A DNA stretch of 5,918 bases from the NCBI GenBank assembly GCA_017555685.1, contig JAFZFW010000063.1:1-5918 (forward strand), read 5' to 3'. Positions 1-3,761 of this stretch are shown piece after piece. This DNA comes from Methanocorpusculum sp. (lineage in GTDB: Archaea > Halobacteriota > Methanomicrobia > Methanomicrobiales > Methanocorpusculaceae). Numbering within the stretch: the stretch's first letter is position 1; each line of letters starts with the position of its first letter. A model generated the notes under the pieces. It made no database searches, was not told where the DNA came from, and worked only from the letters and a program-made list of their open reading frames with translations. Made by a program: the position numbers and the translations under genes.

Positions 1-1
1 G

Positions 2-14
2 AAAATCAGAAAAA
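2..14 (-). terminator. T-run terminator of tRNA-Val
   Basis: Just beyond the tRNA 3' end, the minus strand reads a T5 tract (plus 10-14) and then a T4 tract (plus 2-5). Archaeal RNA polymerase commonly stops at such oligo-T runs without a hairpin. Read-through into sequence outside the window cannot be excluded. Confidence 0.5.
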
Positions 15-18
15 GGAG

Positions 19-92
19 TGGACCCGCTGAGATTCGAACTCAGGACCTCCGCCATGTCAAGGCGACGTCATAGCCTGCTAGACCACGAGTCC
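19..92 (-). tRNA. tRNA-Val (anticodon GAC)
   Basis: Reading the minus strand from 92 down to 19 gives a full 74-nt cloverleaf. The 7-bp acceptor stem (GGACTCG with CGGGTCC) contains one U-G pair. The D arm keeps A14 and G18G19. The anticodon stem TCGCC/GGCGG closes the loop TTGACAT, with anticodon GAC (plus-strand 56-58), which reads valine codons GUC and GUU. A 5-nt variable loop follows, then the T arm CTGAG-TTCGAAT-CTCAG and discriminator A73. CCA is not encoded (CTC follows), so it must be added after transcription. There is no intron. The gene has its own TATA box and lies downstream of the DUF2240 gene on the same strand. Confidence 0.97.
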
Positions 93-100
93 TTGCTGCT

Positions 101-115
101 CAGGCACTGCGCCTG
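101..115 (-). promoter_or_regulatory. Small hairpin in the tRNA-Val precursor leader
   Basis: CAGGC (101-105) and GCCTG (111-115) form a 5-bp GC-rich stem around a 5-nt loop, ending 8 nt before the mature tRNA. If transcription starts near 120 it would form the very 5' end of the pre-tRNA. It was found by eye and has no known role. Confidence 0.35.
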
Positions 116-142
116 TGTGCTCTAATACATATGATTCGTGAG

Positions 143-150
143 TATATATA
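143..150 (-). promoter_or_regulatory. TATA box (box A) for tRNA-Val
   Basis: The minus strand has TATATATA within the context AACTATATATACTC, about 50-58 nt before the mature tRNA 5' end. A start site about 25 nt downstream would fall near 120-122 and give a pre-tRNA leader of roughly 28-30 nt for RNase P to remove. The box lies immediately after the DUF2240 stop codon (161-163), so the tRNA probably has its own promoter. Confidence 0.6.
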
Positions 151-160
151 GTTTTCTAAA

Positions 161-640
161 TCACATTGACTCGATGTGACTCAGAAGTTCTGCTCTGTGC
201 GGGGCGACATCGACTCCGTACTTCTTCGCAAGCAGAACGATTGCAGCATAATCTCCAATCAGATTGTCGAAATGCGCTCTGATTTCGCTCATTTCAGAAA
301 CGAGTGCCTTTGTCTCAACACCGGATTTGGCAGAAACTTCTGCGAGAAGCACATCCAGGACATCCTTTTTCTCCGGCAGGGGCGCGGAAAAAATTTCATC
401 AGTCGGGCGGAAGCCGAGCGGGACTTTCTCCTCGCGCAGGGATTCGGCAAGTACAAACTCTCCGTGCTCGTCCTTGGTAAGGATGCCGGCGGTAAGTCCG
501 ATGGTAATCAGCTTCTTTGCATCGTCAAGCCCCATCCAGCGCTTGTCCTGCGTATAGTAGAAGACCAGCTTCATCTGCGACAGCGCAGACGAGCGCATGT
601 GGATGAAGGGGGCGGCTATGGTTATCTCAAGTTCTCCCAT
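161..640 (-). CDS. DUF2240 family archaeal protein
   Basis: The product is a 159-residue soluble protein of unknown function. The N-terminal pattern ITIAAPF, then WMGLDDAKKLITIGLTAGIL and the VPLGFRP segment near residues 73-80, resemble the archaeal DUF2240 family as I remember it. The first half looks like a small helix-rich, winged-helix-type unit (inference only), and the C-terminal half is helical and charged. I see no signal peptide, membrane segment or catalytic motif. The ATG at 640 shares its A with the TAA of the upstream gene (TAATG). It is preceded by AGGTGA at 653-648 with 7-nt spacing, a good Shine-Dalgarno site lying inside the upstream gene. The two genes should therefore be co-transcribed and translationally coupled. 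The family call is from recollection, without a profile search. Confidence 0.8.
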   Translation of the reverse strand: MGELEITIAAPFIHMRSSALSQMKLVFYYTQDKRWMGLDDAKKLITIGLTAGILTKDEHGEFVLAESLREEKVPLGFRPTDEIFSAPLPEKKDVLDVLLAEVSAKSGVETKALVSEMSEIRAHFDNLIGDYAAIVLLAKKYGVDVAPHRAELLSHIESM

Positions 641-1056
641 TACTGCATCACCTGGTAGATGTATTCTCCTGCGGTCTGTACCGGAATTGCCTGCGGTTCA
701 GTTGCGTGCGCCACATAAATCTCCGCGGAATTTCCTCTGGCCAAAACCTTCACAAAATACTTCTGCGCAGGTTCGGGTTTGTGTCCGTCCGAGCGAAGCA
801 GTGTGTCTGAGATTGTCATCAGAAAATCCGCTTCATCGGTAATCTGGGAAAGGGTCTGCGGAGTTACCGGTTCAAAGTCCAGGCGGTTGCAGGCAACAAA
901 GAGTGCAATATCGCGTTTGACAGCTCCTGCATCTGTTCTGAAATTGTCCTGCCTGGAAGAAAGCGCTGATAATCTTTCAAGACAGCGGGAAAAGGAGAGC
1001 GGTACTGACAGATGCCCCTCAAAGGTTTTCGGGAACTGATAGGAGACGCGACGCAT
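640..1056 (-). CDS. Conserved hypothetical protein, 138 aa, upstream partner of the DUF2240 gene
   Basis: I do not recognise this family. The product is a soluble 138-residue protein with no signal peptide, membrane helix, cysteine cluster or nucleotide-binding motif. The N-terminal two thirds (serine- and arginine-rich, e.g. SFSRCLERLSALSSRQDNFRTDAG) look helical. The C-terminal third alternates in a beta-like way (KYFVKVLARGNSAEIYVAHA). It is supported as a real gene by its one-base TAATG junction with the DUF2240 gene and by a coherent reading frame filling the space up to rps8e. No Shine-Dalgarno precedes ATG 1056. A weak TATA-like CATTTATC about 29 nt upstream would fit a leaderless transcript. 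It may work with the DUF2240 protein, but only linkage suggests this. Confidence 0.72.
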   Translation of the reverse strand: MRRVSYQFPKTFEGHLSVPLSFSRCLERLSALSSRQDNFRTDAGAVKRDIALFVACNRLDFEPVTPQTLSQITDEADFLMTISDTLLRSDGHKPEPAQKYFVKVLARGNSAEIYVAHATEPQAIPVQTAGEYIYQVMQ

Positions 1057-1080
1057 AGTTAGATAGTATATGACGCCTGG

Positions 1081-1089
1081 ATAAATGAA
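1081..1089 (-). promoter_or_regulatory. Weak TATA-like element before the 138-aa gene
   Basis: On the minus strand TTCATTTATCC is centred about 29 nt before ATG 1056. This is the distance expected for a box A driving a leaderless or nearly leaderless mRNA. A nearer ATATAC match at about 1068 is too close to the start to serve as a TATA box. The match to consensus is weak. Confidence 0.35.
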
Positions 1090-1105
1090 CCTTACAGTAA
1101 AAGGT

Positions 1106-1117
1106 AATAAAAAAATT
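1106..1117 (-). terminator. T-run terminator of rps8e
   Basis: Downstream of the rps8e stop (1122-1124), the minus strand reads AATTTTTTTATT, a seven-T run within a very AT-rich stretch and without a clear hairpin. This is the usual form of archaeal intrinsic terminator. It separates rps8e from the 138-aa gene that starts at 1056. Confidence 0.6.
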
Positions 1118-1121
1118 ATAT

Positions 1122-1499
1122 TTATTCGATCAGAACTGCGTTGATAACGCCATCCTGACCCGGTCTGCTGACGATGCGTGCCTTTCCGAGGTCGGTTGCA
1201 ATGACTGCGCCCTTGGTCATAAGGTTACGGCGGACGTAGTTCGGGTTTGCTGCGTTCTCTGCAACGGAGAGAATCTTTGCCTTCTGGACCTTTCCGGTCT
1301 TTGCGTCGCTGACGTTTGCGAACTCACAGCGGAGTGCGCGGACCTTGGTGTTGCCGCCGGTGGTACGGAGGGTCTTGTTCTTGTTCTGTCCGATAACAGT
1401 GTCTGCTGCCGGTCTTCCGATTTCGGTTCTTCTCTTTCCGCGTGCTGCGTGGTAGCGGCCGCCGGTGGATTTACGGGTGGATTTTCCCTGCCAAAGCAT
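1122..1499 (-). CDS. rps8e: 30S ribosomal protein S8e
   Basis: The product is 125 residues, the usual size of archaeal S8e, a small-subunit protein shared by archaea and eukaryotes and absent from bacteria. The family's N-terminal pattern is clear: MLWQGKSTRKSTGGRYH, then RGKRRTEIGRPAADTVIG. A glycine-rich turn (TTGGNTKVRALR, about residues 46-57) follows. The C-terminal half holds the conserved NPNYVRRNLMTKGAVI segment (about 85-100) and ends in INAVLIE. It is strongly basic, as expected for an rRNA-binding protein. The ATG at 1499 has a Shine-Dalgarno GGAG (1512-1509) with 9-nt spacing. Codons are biased toward a small set, consistent with high expression. A roughly 110-nt gap separates it from the upstream hypB on the same strand. 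It ends in a T-run. Confidence 0.96.
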   Translation of the reverse strand: MLWQGKSTRKSTGGRYHAARGKRRTEIGRPAADTVIGQNKNKTLRTTGGNTKVRALRCEFANVSDAKTGKVQKAKILSVAENAANPNYVRRNLMTKGAVIATDLGKARIVSRPGQDGVINAVLIE

Positions 1500-1508
1500 T
1501 TTGAATAT

Positions 1509-1512
1509 CTCC
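1509..1512 (-). promoter_or_regulatory. Ribosome binding site of rps8e
   Basis: The minus strand reads TAGGAGAT, with GGAG ending 9 nt before ATG 1499. This contrasts with several other genes in the window that lack any Shine-Dalgarno. It implies that the rps8e mRNA carries a real 5' leader. Confidence 0.7.
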
Positions 1513-1534
1513 TAAATTTAATATCTCTGATTAA

Positions 1535-1560
1535 TGATAATGAGTTGCCTCATCGCATCA
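1535..1560 (-). promoter_or_regulatory. Hairpin with GCAA tetraloop in the rps8e leader
   Basis: On the minus strand GATGAG-GCAA-CTCATT forms a 6-bp stem (one G-U pair) capped by a GNRA-type tetraloop. It is extended by TGAT/ATCA across a two-base GC bulge. It sits between the candidate TATA box and the Shine-Dalgarno, so it should lie in the mRNA 5' leader. It could be a ribosomal-protein-type autoregulatory leader or simply a structured spacer. The structure was drawn by eye. Confidence 0.4.
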
Positions 1561-1596
1561 GTCTTTCAAAGAGTCCTTTACATATTGGTTGTTAAG

Positions 1597-1606
1597 GTAT
1601 ATTAAA
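1597..1606 (-). promoter_or_regulatory. Candidate TATA box for rps8e
   Basis: The minus strand reads GGTTTAATATACC just after the hypB stop codon (1609-1611). A start about 25 nt downstream, near 1577, would give an rps8e leader of roughly 77 nt containing the 1535-1560 hairpin and the Shine-Dalgarno. No T-run terminator follows hypB, so read-through from hypB is also possible. Confidence 0.5.
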
Positions 1607-1608
1607 CC

Positions 1609-2256
1609 TCAGGCGAGAATGGCATCGGCAACTTCTGCAACCCCTTCACCTTTCTTGAGCACGGTCTTGATAATGACCATCTCCGGGTTGTAGCGTTTAA
1701 TGTCTGCAATCATGCGTTCGACGTTGCATCCGACTGCTTCTGCTAAGTCAACCTTGTTGATGACAGCAATGTTGCAGTCTCTAAACATCATCGGGTGCTT
1801 GTTTACGACATCATCACCTTCGGTGGTGGAGATGACAACAATGCGCTTCTCCGCGCCAAGCTTGAAGTCGGTCGGGCAGACCATATTGCCGACGTTTTCA
1901 ATAAATACGACGTTTACGCCGTCTAAATTCATGTGGTCAAGTGCATGGTGGACAAGATGCGCGTCTAAGTGGCACTCCTTTCCGGTGTTTGCGTTATATG
2001 CCTGAATGCCTGTTTTAACGATTCTCTGGAAGTCATCGTCTCCGTAAACATCACCGGCGATTGCGGCAGTGACAAGACCTCTCTTCTGCAGTTCGGGGAC
2101 AAGCTGCTCGATTAAGGATGTCTTTCCGGAGCCAATCGCACCGAGAAGATCGAACGCGCGGACACCGTGCTCTTTGAAGTGTTCGGCGTTGTGCTCGGCA
2201 AGGCGGTTGTTTGCGCCGTATATTTCGGCTTCCATTGAAACATCGACGTGATGCAT
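1609..2256 (-). CDS. hypB: Hydrogenase maturation nickel metallochaperone/GTPase HypB
   Basis: HypB uses GTP hydrolysis to help load nickel, with HypA, into [NiFe]-hydrogenase large subunits in the cytoplasm. In a 215-residue product the P-loop is GAIGSGKTS (39-47). The nickel/zinc site comprises C95-H96 in GKECHLDAH and C127 in ENVGNMVCP. The guanine-specificity motif NKVD is at 167-170. The family ends in a GEGV-type C-terminus. The N-terminal CxxCGC nickel motif of E. coli and a long His-rich tract are both absent; only two histidines (MHH) remain. I chose ATG 2256 (MHHVDVSMEAEI) over a frame extension to 2364. Archaeal homologues begin this way, and a TATA box lies about 28 nt upstream with no Shine-Dalgarno, which fits a leaderless mRNA. 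No hypA or hydrogenase genes are in view. Confidence 0.95.
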   Translation of the reverse strand: MHHVDVSMEAEIYGANNRLAEHNAEHFKEHGVRAFDLLGAIGSGKTSLIEQLVPELQKRGLVTAAIAGDVYGDDDFQRIVKTGIQAYNANTGKECHLDAHLVHHALDHMNLDGVNVVFIENVGNMVCPTDFKLGAEKRIVVISTTEGDDVVNKHPMMFRDCNIAVINKVDLAEAVGCNVERMIADIKRYNPEMVIIKTVLKKGEGVAEVADAILA

Positions 2257-2280
2257 GACAATATATTGGTGATTGGAGGG

Positions 2281-2288
2281 TTTATAGA
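2281..2288 (-). promoter_or_regulatory. TATA box of hypB (leaderless promoter)
   Basis: The minus strand reads ATCTATAAACCC, centred about 28 nt before ATG 2256. Transcription would then start at or within a few bases of the start codon. No Shine-Dalgarno precedes that ATG. The same bases read TTTATAGA on the plus strand, so the element could in principle also drive rightward transcription toward srp19 with a longer leader. Confidence 0.65.
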
Positions 2289-2350
2289 TACTCATACCAT
2301 TTGAAAAAATCGTCTTACTAACCCTCATCCATCGTAACACGACAGCAGAC

Positions 2351-2358
2351 TTATTTTC
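2351..2358 (+). promoter_or_regulatory. Weak TATA-like element before srp19
   Basis: ACTTATTTTC is centred about 29 nt before ATG 2383. That is the right distance for a box A driving a near-leaderless mRNA, and no Shine-Dalgarno is present. The sequence is a poor match to the TATA consensus. The stronger TTTATAGA at 2281 is an alternative that would give a leader of about 70 nt. Confidence 0.35.
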
Positions 2359-2382
2359 TTGCAAACGAAAGTACTAATCAGT

Positions 2383-2646
2383 ATGGCACTCCGCACAGTA
2401 TATCCCTGCTATTTTGACTCTTCTTTATCCCGCAAGGAAGGAAGAAGGGTTTCTGCGGGCGAGGCTGTTTCCCAGCCGAACTTGTCCCGCATCTCCCGCG
2501 CAGCAAAGGCTGCCGGTCTTTCCGTTGCTGAAGAAAACGCATCTGCATCACACCCTGCCCGCTGGTATGCACGGGAAGGCAGACTGGTTGTTGACTATGC
2601 AGGTTCGAAAGAAGAGCTCCTGCACAAGATTGCCGCCAAACTCTAA
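2383..2646 (+). CDS. srp19: Signal recognition particle 19 kDa protein
   Basis: SRP19 binds the tips of helices 6 and 8 of archaeal 7S RNA and prepares it for SRP54, so it acts in co-translational membrane targeting. The 87-residue product carries the N-terminal signature RTVYPCYFDSSLSRKEGRRV and the SRISRAAKAAGL segment. The HPARWYAREGRLVVDY stretch is the conserved RNA-facing region followed by a beta strand. The length is normal for archaea. I chose ATG 2383 (MALRTVYPCYF) over an in-frame TTG at 2359, because the extra eight residues fall outside the family and would overlap the promoter. It is divergent from hypB across 126 nt. It is followed after only 3 nt by the PHP gene, so the two are presumably one transcript. 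Confidence 0.93.
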   Translation: MALRTVYPCYFDSSLSRKEGRRVSAGEAVSQPNLSRISRAAKAAGLSVAEENASASHPARWYAREGRLVVDYAGSKEELLHKIAAKL

Positions 2647-2649
2647 AAT

Positions 2650-3294
2650 ATGTACGACTTCCACTGTCACACAACCTACTCTGACGGTGAGCTGATTCCG
2701 TCTGAACTCATCCGCCGTATGGCATATGCCGGCTACACTGAGATGGGAATCGCTGATCATGCGGACTTTTCCAACATCGAAGAGCTTATCGCGGCCCAGA
2801 AGCGGGTGAAGCGTTCGGCAGAACTCTATGGTATTGCTCTGCGCACGGGTGTTGAACTGACGCACGTTCCGCCGGAGGAGATTGATGAGTTGGCACATCT
2901 CGCAAAGTCGCTTGGGGCGGAAGTGGTTATTGTGCATGGGGAAACGACTGCCGAACCGGTGGCGGGGGGGACAAACTATGCGGCACTTTCCTCGGATGCA
3001 GTGGATATCTTAGCGCATCCGGGACTTATTACTGAAGAAGAGGCAAAACTTGCCGCAAGAAACGGAGTGTTTCTGGAGATTACTTCCCGCGGAGGGCACA
3101 ACAGAACAAACGGGCATGTATTGTCTCTTGGCCGGCGCGCGGGGGCATCGTTTGTTATCCAGTCCGACATCCACTCTCCGGATGACATAATCAGGGAAGA
3201 TGTCCGGTATATTGTGGCAAGGGGCGCCGGTATGACGGAAGAGGAAGCCAAATCTGTTCTTTCCTTAACGGGTTCGGACATCCTCAAACACTAA
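2650..3294 (+). CDS. PHP-domain metal-dependent phosphoesterase (histidinol-phosphatase-like)
   Basis: The 214-residue protein is a single PHP domain, a trinuclear-metal TIM-like barrel. Visible ligand motifs are HCH (H5, H7) with D12, D36-H37 in GIADHAD and E69 in GVELTH. Further ones are H96 in IVHGE, H123 in DILAHPG and D173-H175 in QSDIHSP. All classic PHP positions appear to be filled, so it should be an active hydrolase. Archaeal members are often annotated as histidinol-phosphatase-domain proteins. No his-operon neighbour is present, so the substrate is unknown; histidinol phosphate, nucleotides or DNA ends are all possible for the superfamily. It starts 3 nt after the srp19 stop with no evident Shine-Dalgarno, which suggests coupling by re-initiation. 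A run of seven G lies inside the gene at 2964-2970. Confidence 0.88.
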   Translation: MYDFHCHTTYSDGELIPSELIRRMAYAGYTEMGIADHADFSNIEELIAAQKRVKRSAELYGIALRTGVELTHVPPEEIDELAHLAKSLGAEVVIVHGETTAEPVAGGTNYAALSSDAVDILAHPGLITEEEAKLAARNGVFLEITSRGGHNRTNGHVLSLGRRAGASFVIQSDIHSPDDIIREDVRYIVARGAGMTEEEAKSVLSLTGSDILKH

Positions 3295-3310
3295 TTTCTA
3301 TTTTATCGTT
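3295..3310 (+). terminator. T-rich terminator after the PHP gene
   Basis: Directly after the stop codon the plus strand reads TTTCTATTTTATCGTT, two short T runs without a hairpin. It is a plausible but weak archaeal terminator separating the srp19-PHP unit from gar1-tfb. Confidence 0.35.
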
Positions 3311-3345
3311 CTGGGGAATGCTTTTATAGAACTTCAACATCATAA

Positions 3346-3361
3346 ATATATGCATATATAT
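3346..3361 (+). promoter_or_regulatory. Palindromic AT-rich TATA region of the gar1-tfb unit
   Basis: ATATATGCATATAT (3346-3359) is a perfect 14-bp palindrome containing TATA elements in both directions. A start about 25 nt downstream of its right half would fall near 3378-3382. A second box A candidate, CTTTTATAG at about 3321-3329, would start transcription near 3350. I cannot tell which is used, or whether both are. Confidence 0.55.
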
Positions 3362-3362
3362 T

Positions 3363-3380
3363 CTGCGGTTTGAACCGCAG
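3363..3380 (+). repeat. Inverted repeat in the gar1-tfb promoter/leader
   Basis: CTGCGGTT-TG-AACCGCAG has two 8-bp arms around a 2-bp centre. As RNA it would give a 7-bp stem with a TTGA tetraloop. It lies between the TATA region and the gar1 start, abutting a second palindrome at 3381. It could be a DNA operator overlapping the transcription start or a leader hairpin. Confidence 0.75.
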
Positions 3381-3394
3381 CGTTCTGCAGAACG
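3381..3394 (+). repeat. Perfect 14-bp palindrome next to the inverted repeat
   Basis: CGTTCTGCAGAACG equals its own reverse complement. As RNA it can fold to a 5-bp stem with a TGCA loop. It starts at the base after the preceding repeat ends and shares the TTCTGC element found at 3361-3366. Its position near the predicted start site suits a repressor site or a 5'-end hairpin. Confidence 0.75.
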
Positions 3395-3405
3395 AATTAC
3401 ATTGA

Positions 3406-3432
3406 ATGTTCCAACAGAGGTTTGGTTTGTGA
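3406..3432 (+). other. Possible 8-codon upstream open frame overlapping the gar1 start
   Basis: ATG at 3406 opens a frame encoding MFQQRFGL and closes at TGA 3430-3432. That stop overlaps the gar1 GTG (3429-3431) as GTGA, the layout seen in translationally coupled genes. No Shine-Dalgarno precedes the ATG. It may be chance, or a leader peptide. It contains the gar1 Shine-Dalgarno (GAGGT, 3417-3421). Confidence 0.25.
3417..3421 (+). promoter_or_regulatory. Ribosome binding site that decides the gar1 start
   Basis: GAGGT ends 7 nt before GTG 3429. The alternative in-frame TTG at 3402 has no such site, and the nine residues it would add lie before the conserved fold. The site falls in the loop of a small possible stem (CCAA 3411-3414 with TTGG 3422-3425). 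Confidence 0.6.
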
Positions 3433-3761
3433 AGGTTGCAGGGAAAGTAGTGGCCAAACGCGGAAAGCGTCTTCTCATCGCGGAGTGTGACGCCGGTCAG
3501 CTTCCTCCGCTGTATATCAGCGTTGCAGACGAAACAAACCGCCCTGTCGGCAAAATTGTTGACCTCTACGGCAGTGTCGCAAGGCCGTATGTCACTGTTC
3601 TGTGTGGTGAAGACGGATTGGAGGTTTTGCCCGGCACGATTTTGTATGCGATTCCTGAATCGAAGCCTGAACCGCGAAAGAAAAACTTCCGCCGCCAGAA
3701 CAGCAATCGGAAACAGTCTCCGTTTCCGAAAAGGAATTTGAAGAAGCATGACAGAAATTGA
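3429..3761 (+). CDS. gar1: H/ACA ribonucleoprotein protein Gar1
   Basis: Gar1 binds the Cbf5 pseudouridine synthase in H/ACA RNPs and aids substrate release and turnover during rRNA pseudouridylation. The 110-residue product starts [17 protein letters not shown]. Its hallmark is [17 protein letters not shown] (41-57), matching the family's VGKVxDvfGPVxxPY pattern in a six-stranded beta barrel. The tail (about 82-110) is very rich in K, R, N and Q, which suggests RNA contact; it stands in for the Gly-Arg repeats of eukaryotic Gar1. I chose GTG 3429 on the Shine-Dalgarno GAGGT and family N-termini; TTG 3402 is the alternative. The gene overlaps tfb by 14 nt, so it is co-transcribed and probably translationally coupled. 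Gar1-TFB adjacency is known in euryarchaea. Confidence 0.9.
   Translation: MKVAGKVVAKRGKRLLIAECDAGQLPPLYISVADETNRPVGKIVDLYGSVARPYVTVLCGEDGLEVLPGTILYAIPESKPEPRKKNFRRQNSNRKQSPFPKRNLKKHDRN

Noticed and set aside
176..658. 160-codon plus-strand open frame opposite the DUF2240 gene
   Set aside because: It is the complement shadow of a recognisable protein. Its translation is low-complexity and Cys/Arg-rich with no family resemblance, and it covers the TAATG junction of the real genes.
2359..2382. TTG start extending SRP19 by eight residues
   Set aside because: The extension is outside the SRP19 family N-terminus and uses a rare start. ATG 2383 begins exactly before the conserved RTVYPCYF segment.
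2548..2937. 129-codon minus-strand open frame across the srp19-PHP junction
   Set aside because: It is antisense to two well-recognised genes, has no promoter or ribosome site, and its translation shows no coherent domain.
2961..2970. G-rich tract as a possible G-quadruplex
   Set aside because: Only one G7 run is present, without the further nearby G-runs needed for a quadruplex.
3363..3405. Possible H/ACA guide RNA in the gar1 leader (two hairpins followed by ACA in AATTACATTG)
   Set aside because: The stems are only 5-8 bp with tiny loops, with no internal pseudouridylation pocket and no K-turn. The ACA is likely chance.
3402..3428. TTG start extending Gar1 by nine residues
   Set aside because: There is no ribosome site, and the Shine-Dalgarno GAGGT is placed for GTG 3429. 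The Gar1 fold starts at KVAGKV.
3324..3749. 141-codon minus-strand open frame opposite gar1
   Set aside because: It overlaps the gar1 coding region and promoter. The translation has no recognisable family and Gar1 on the other strand is clear.
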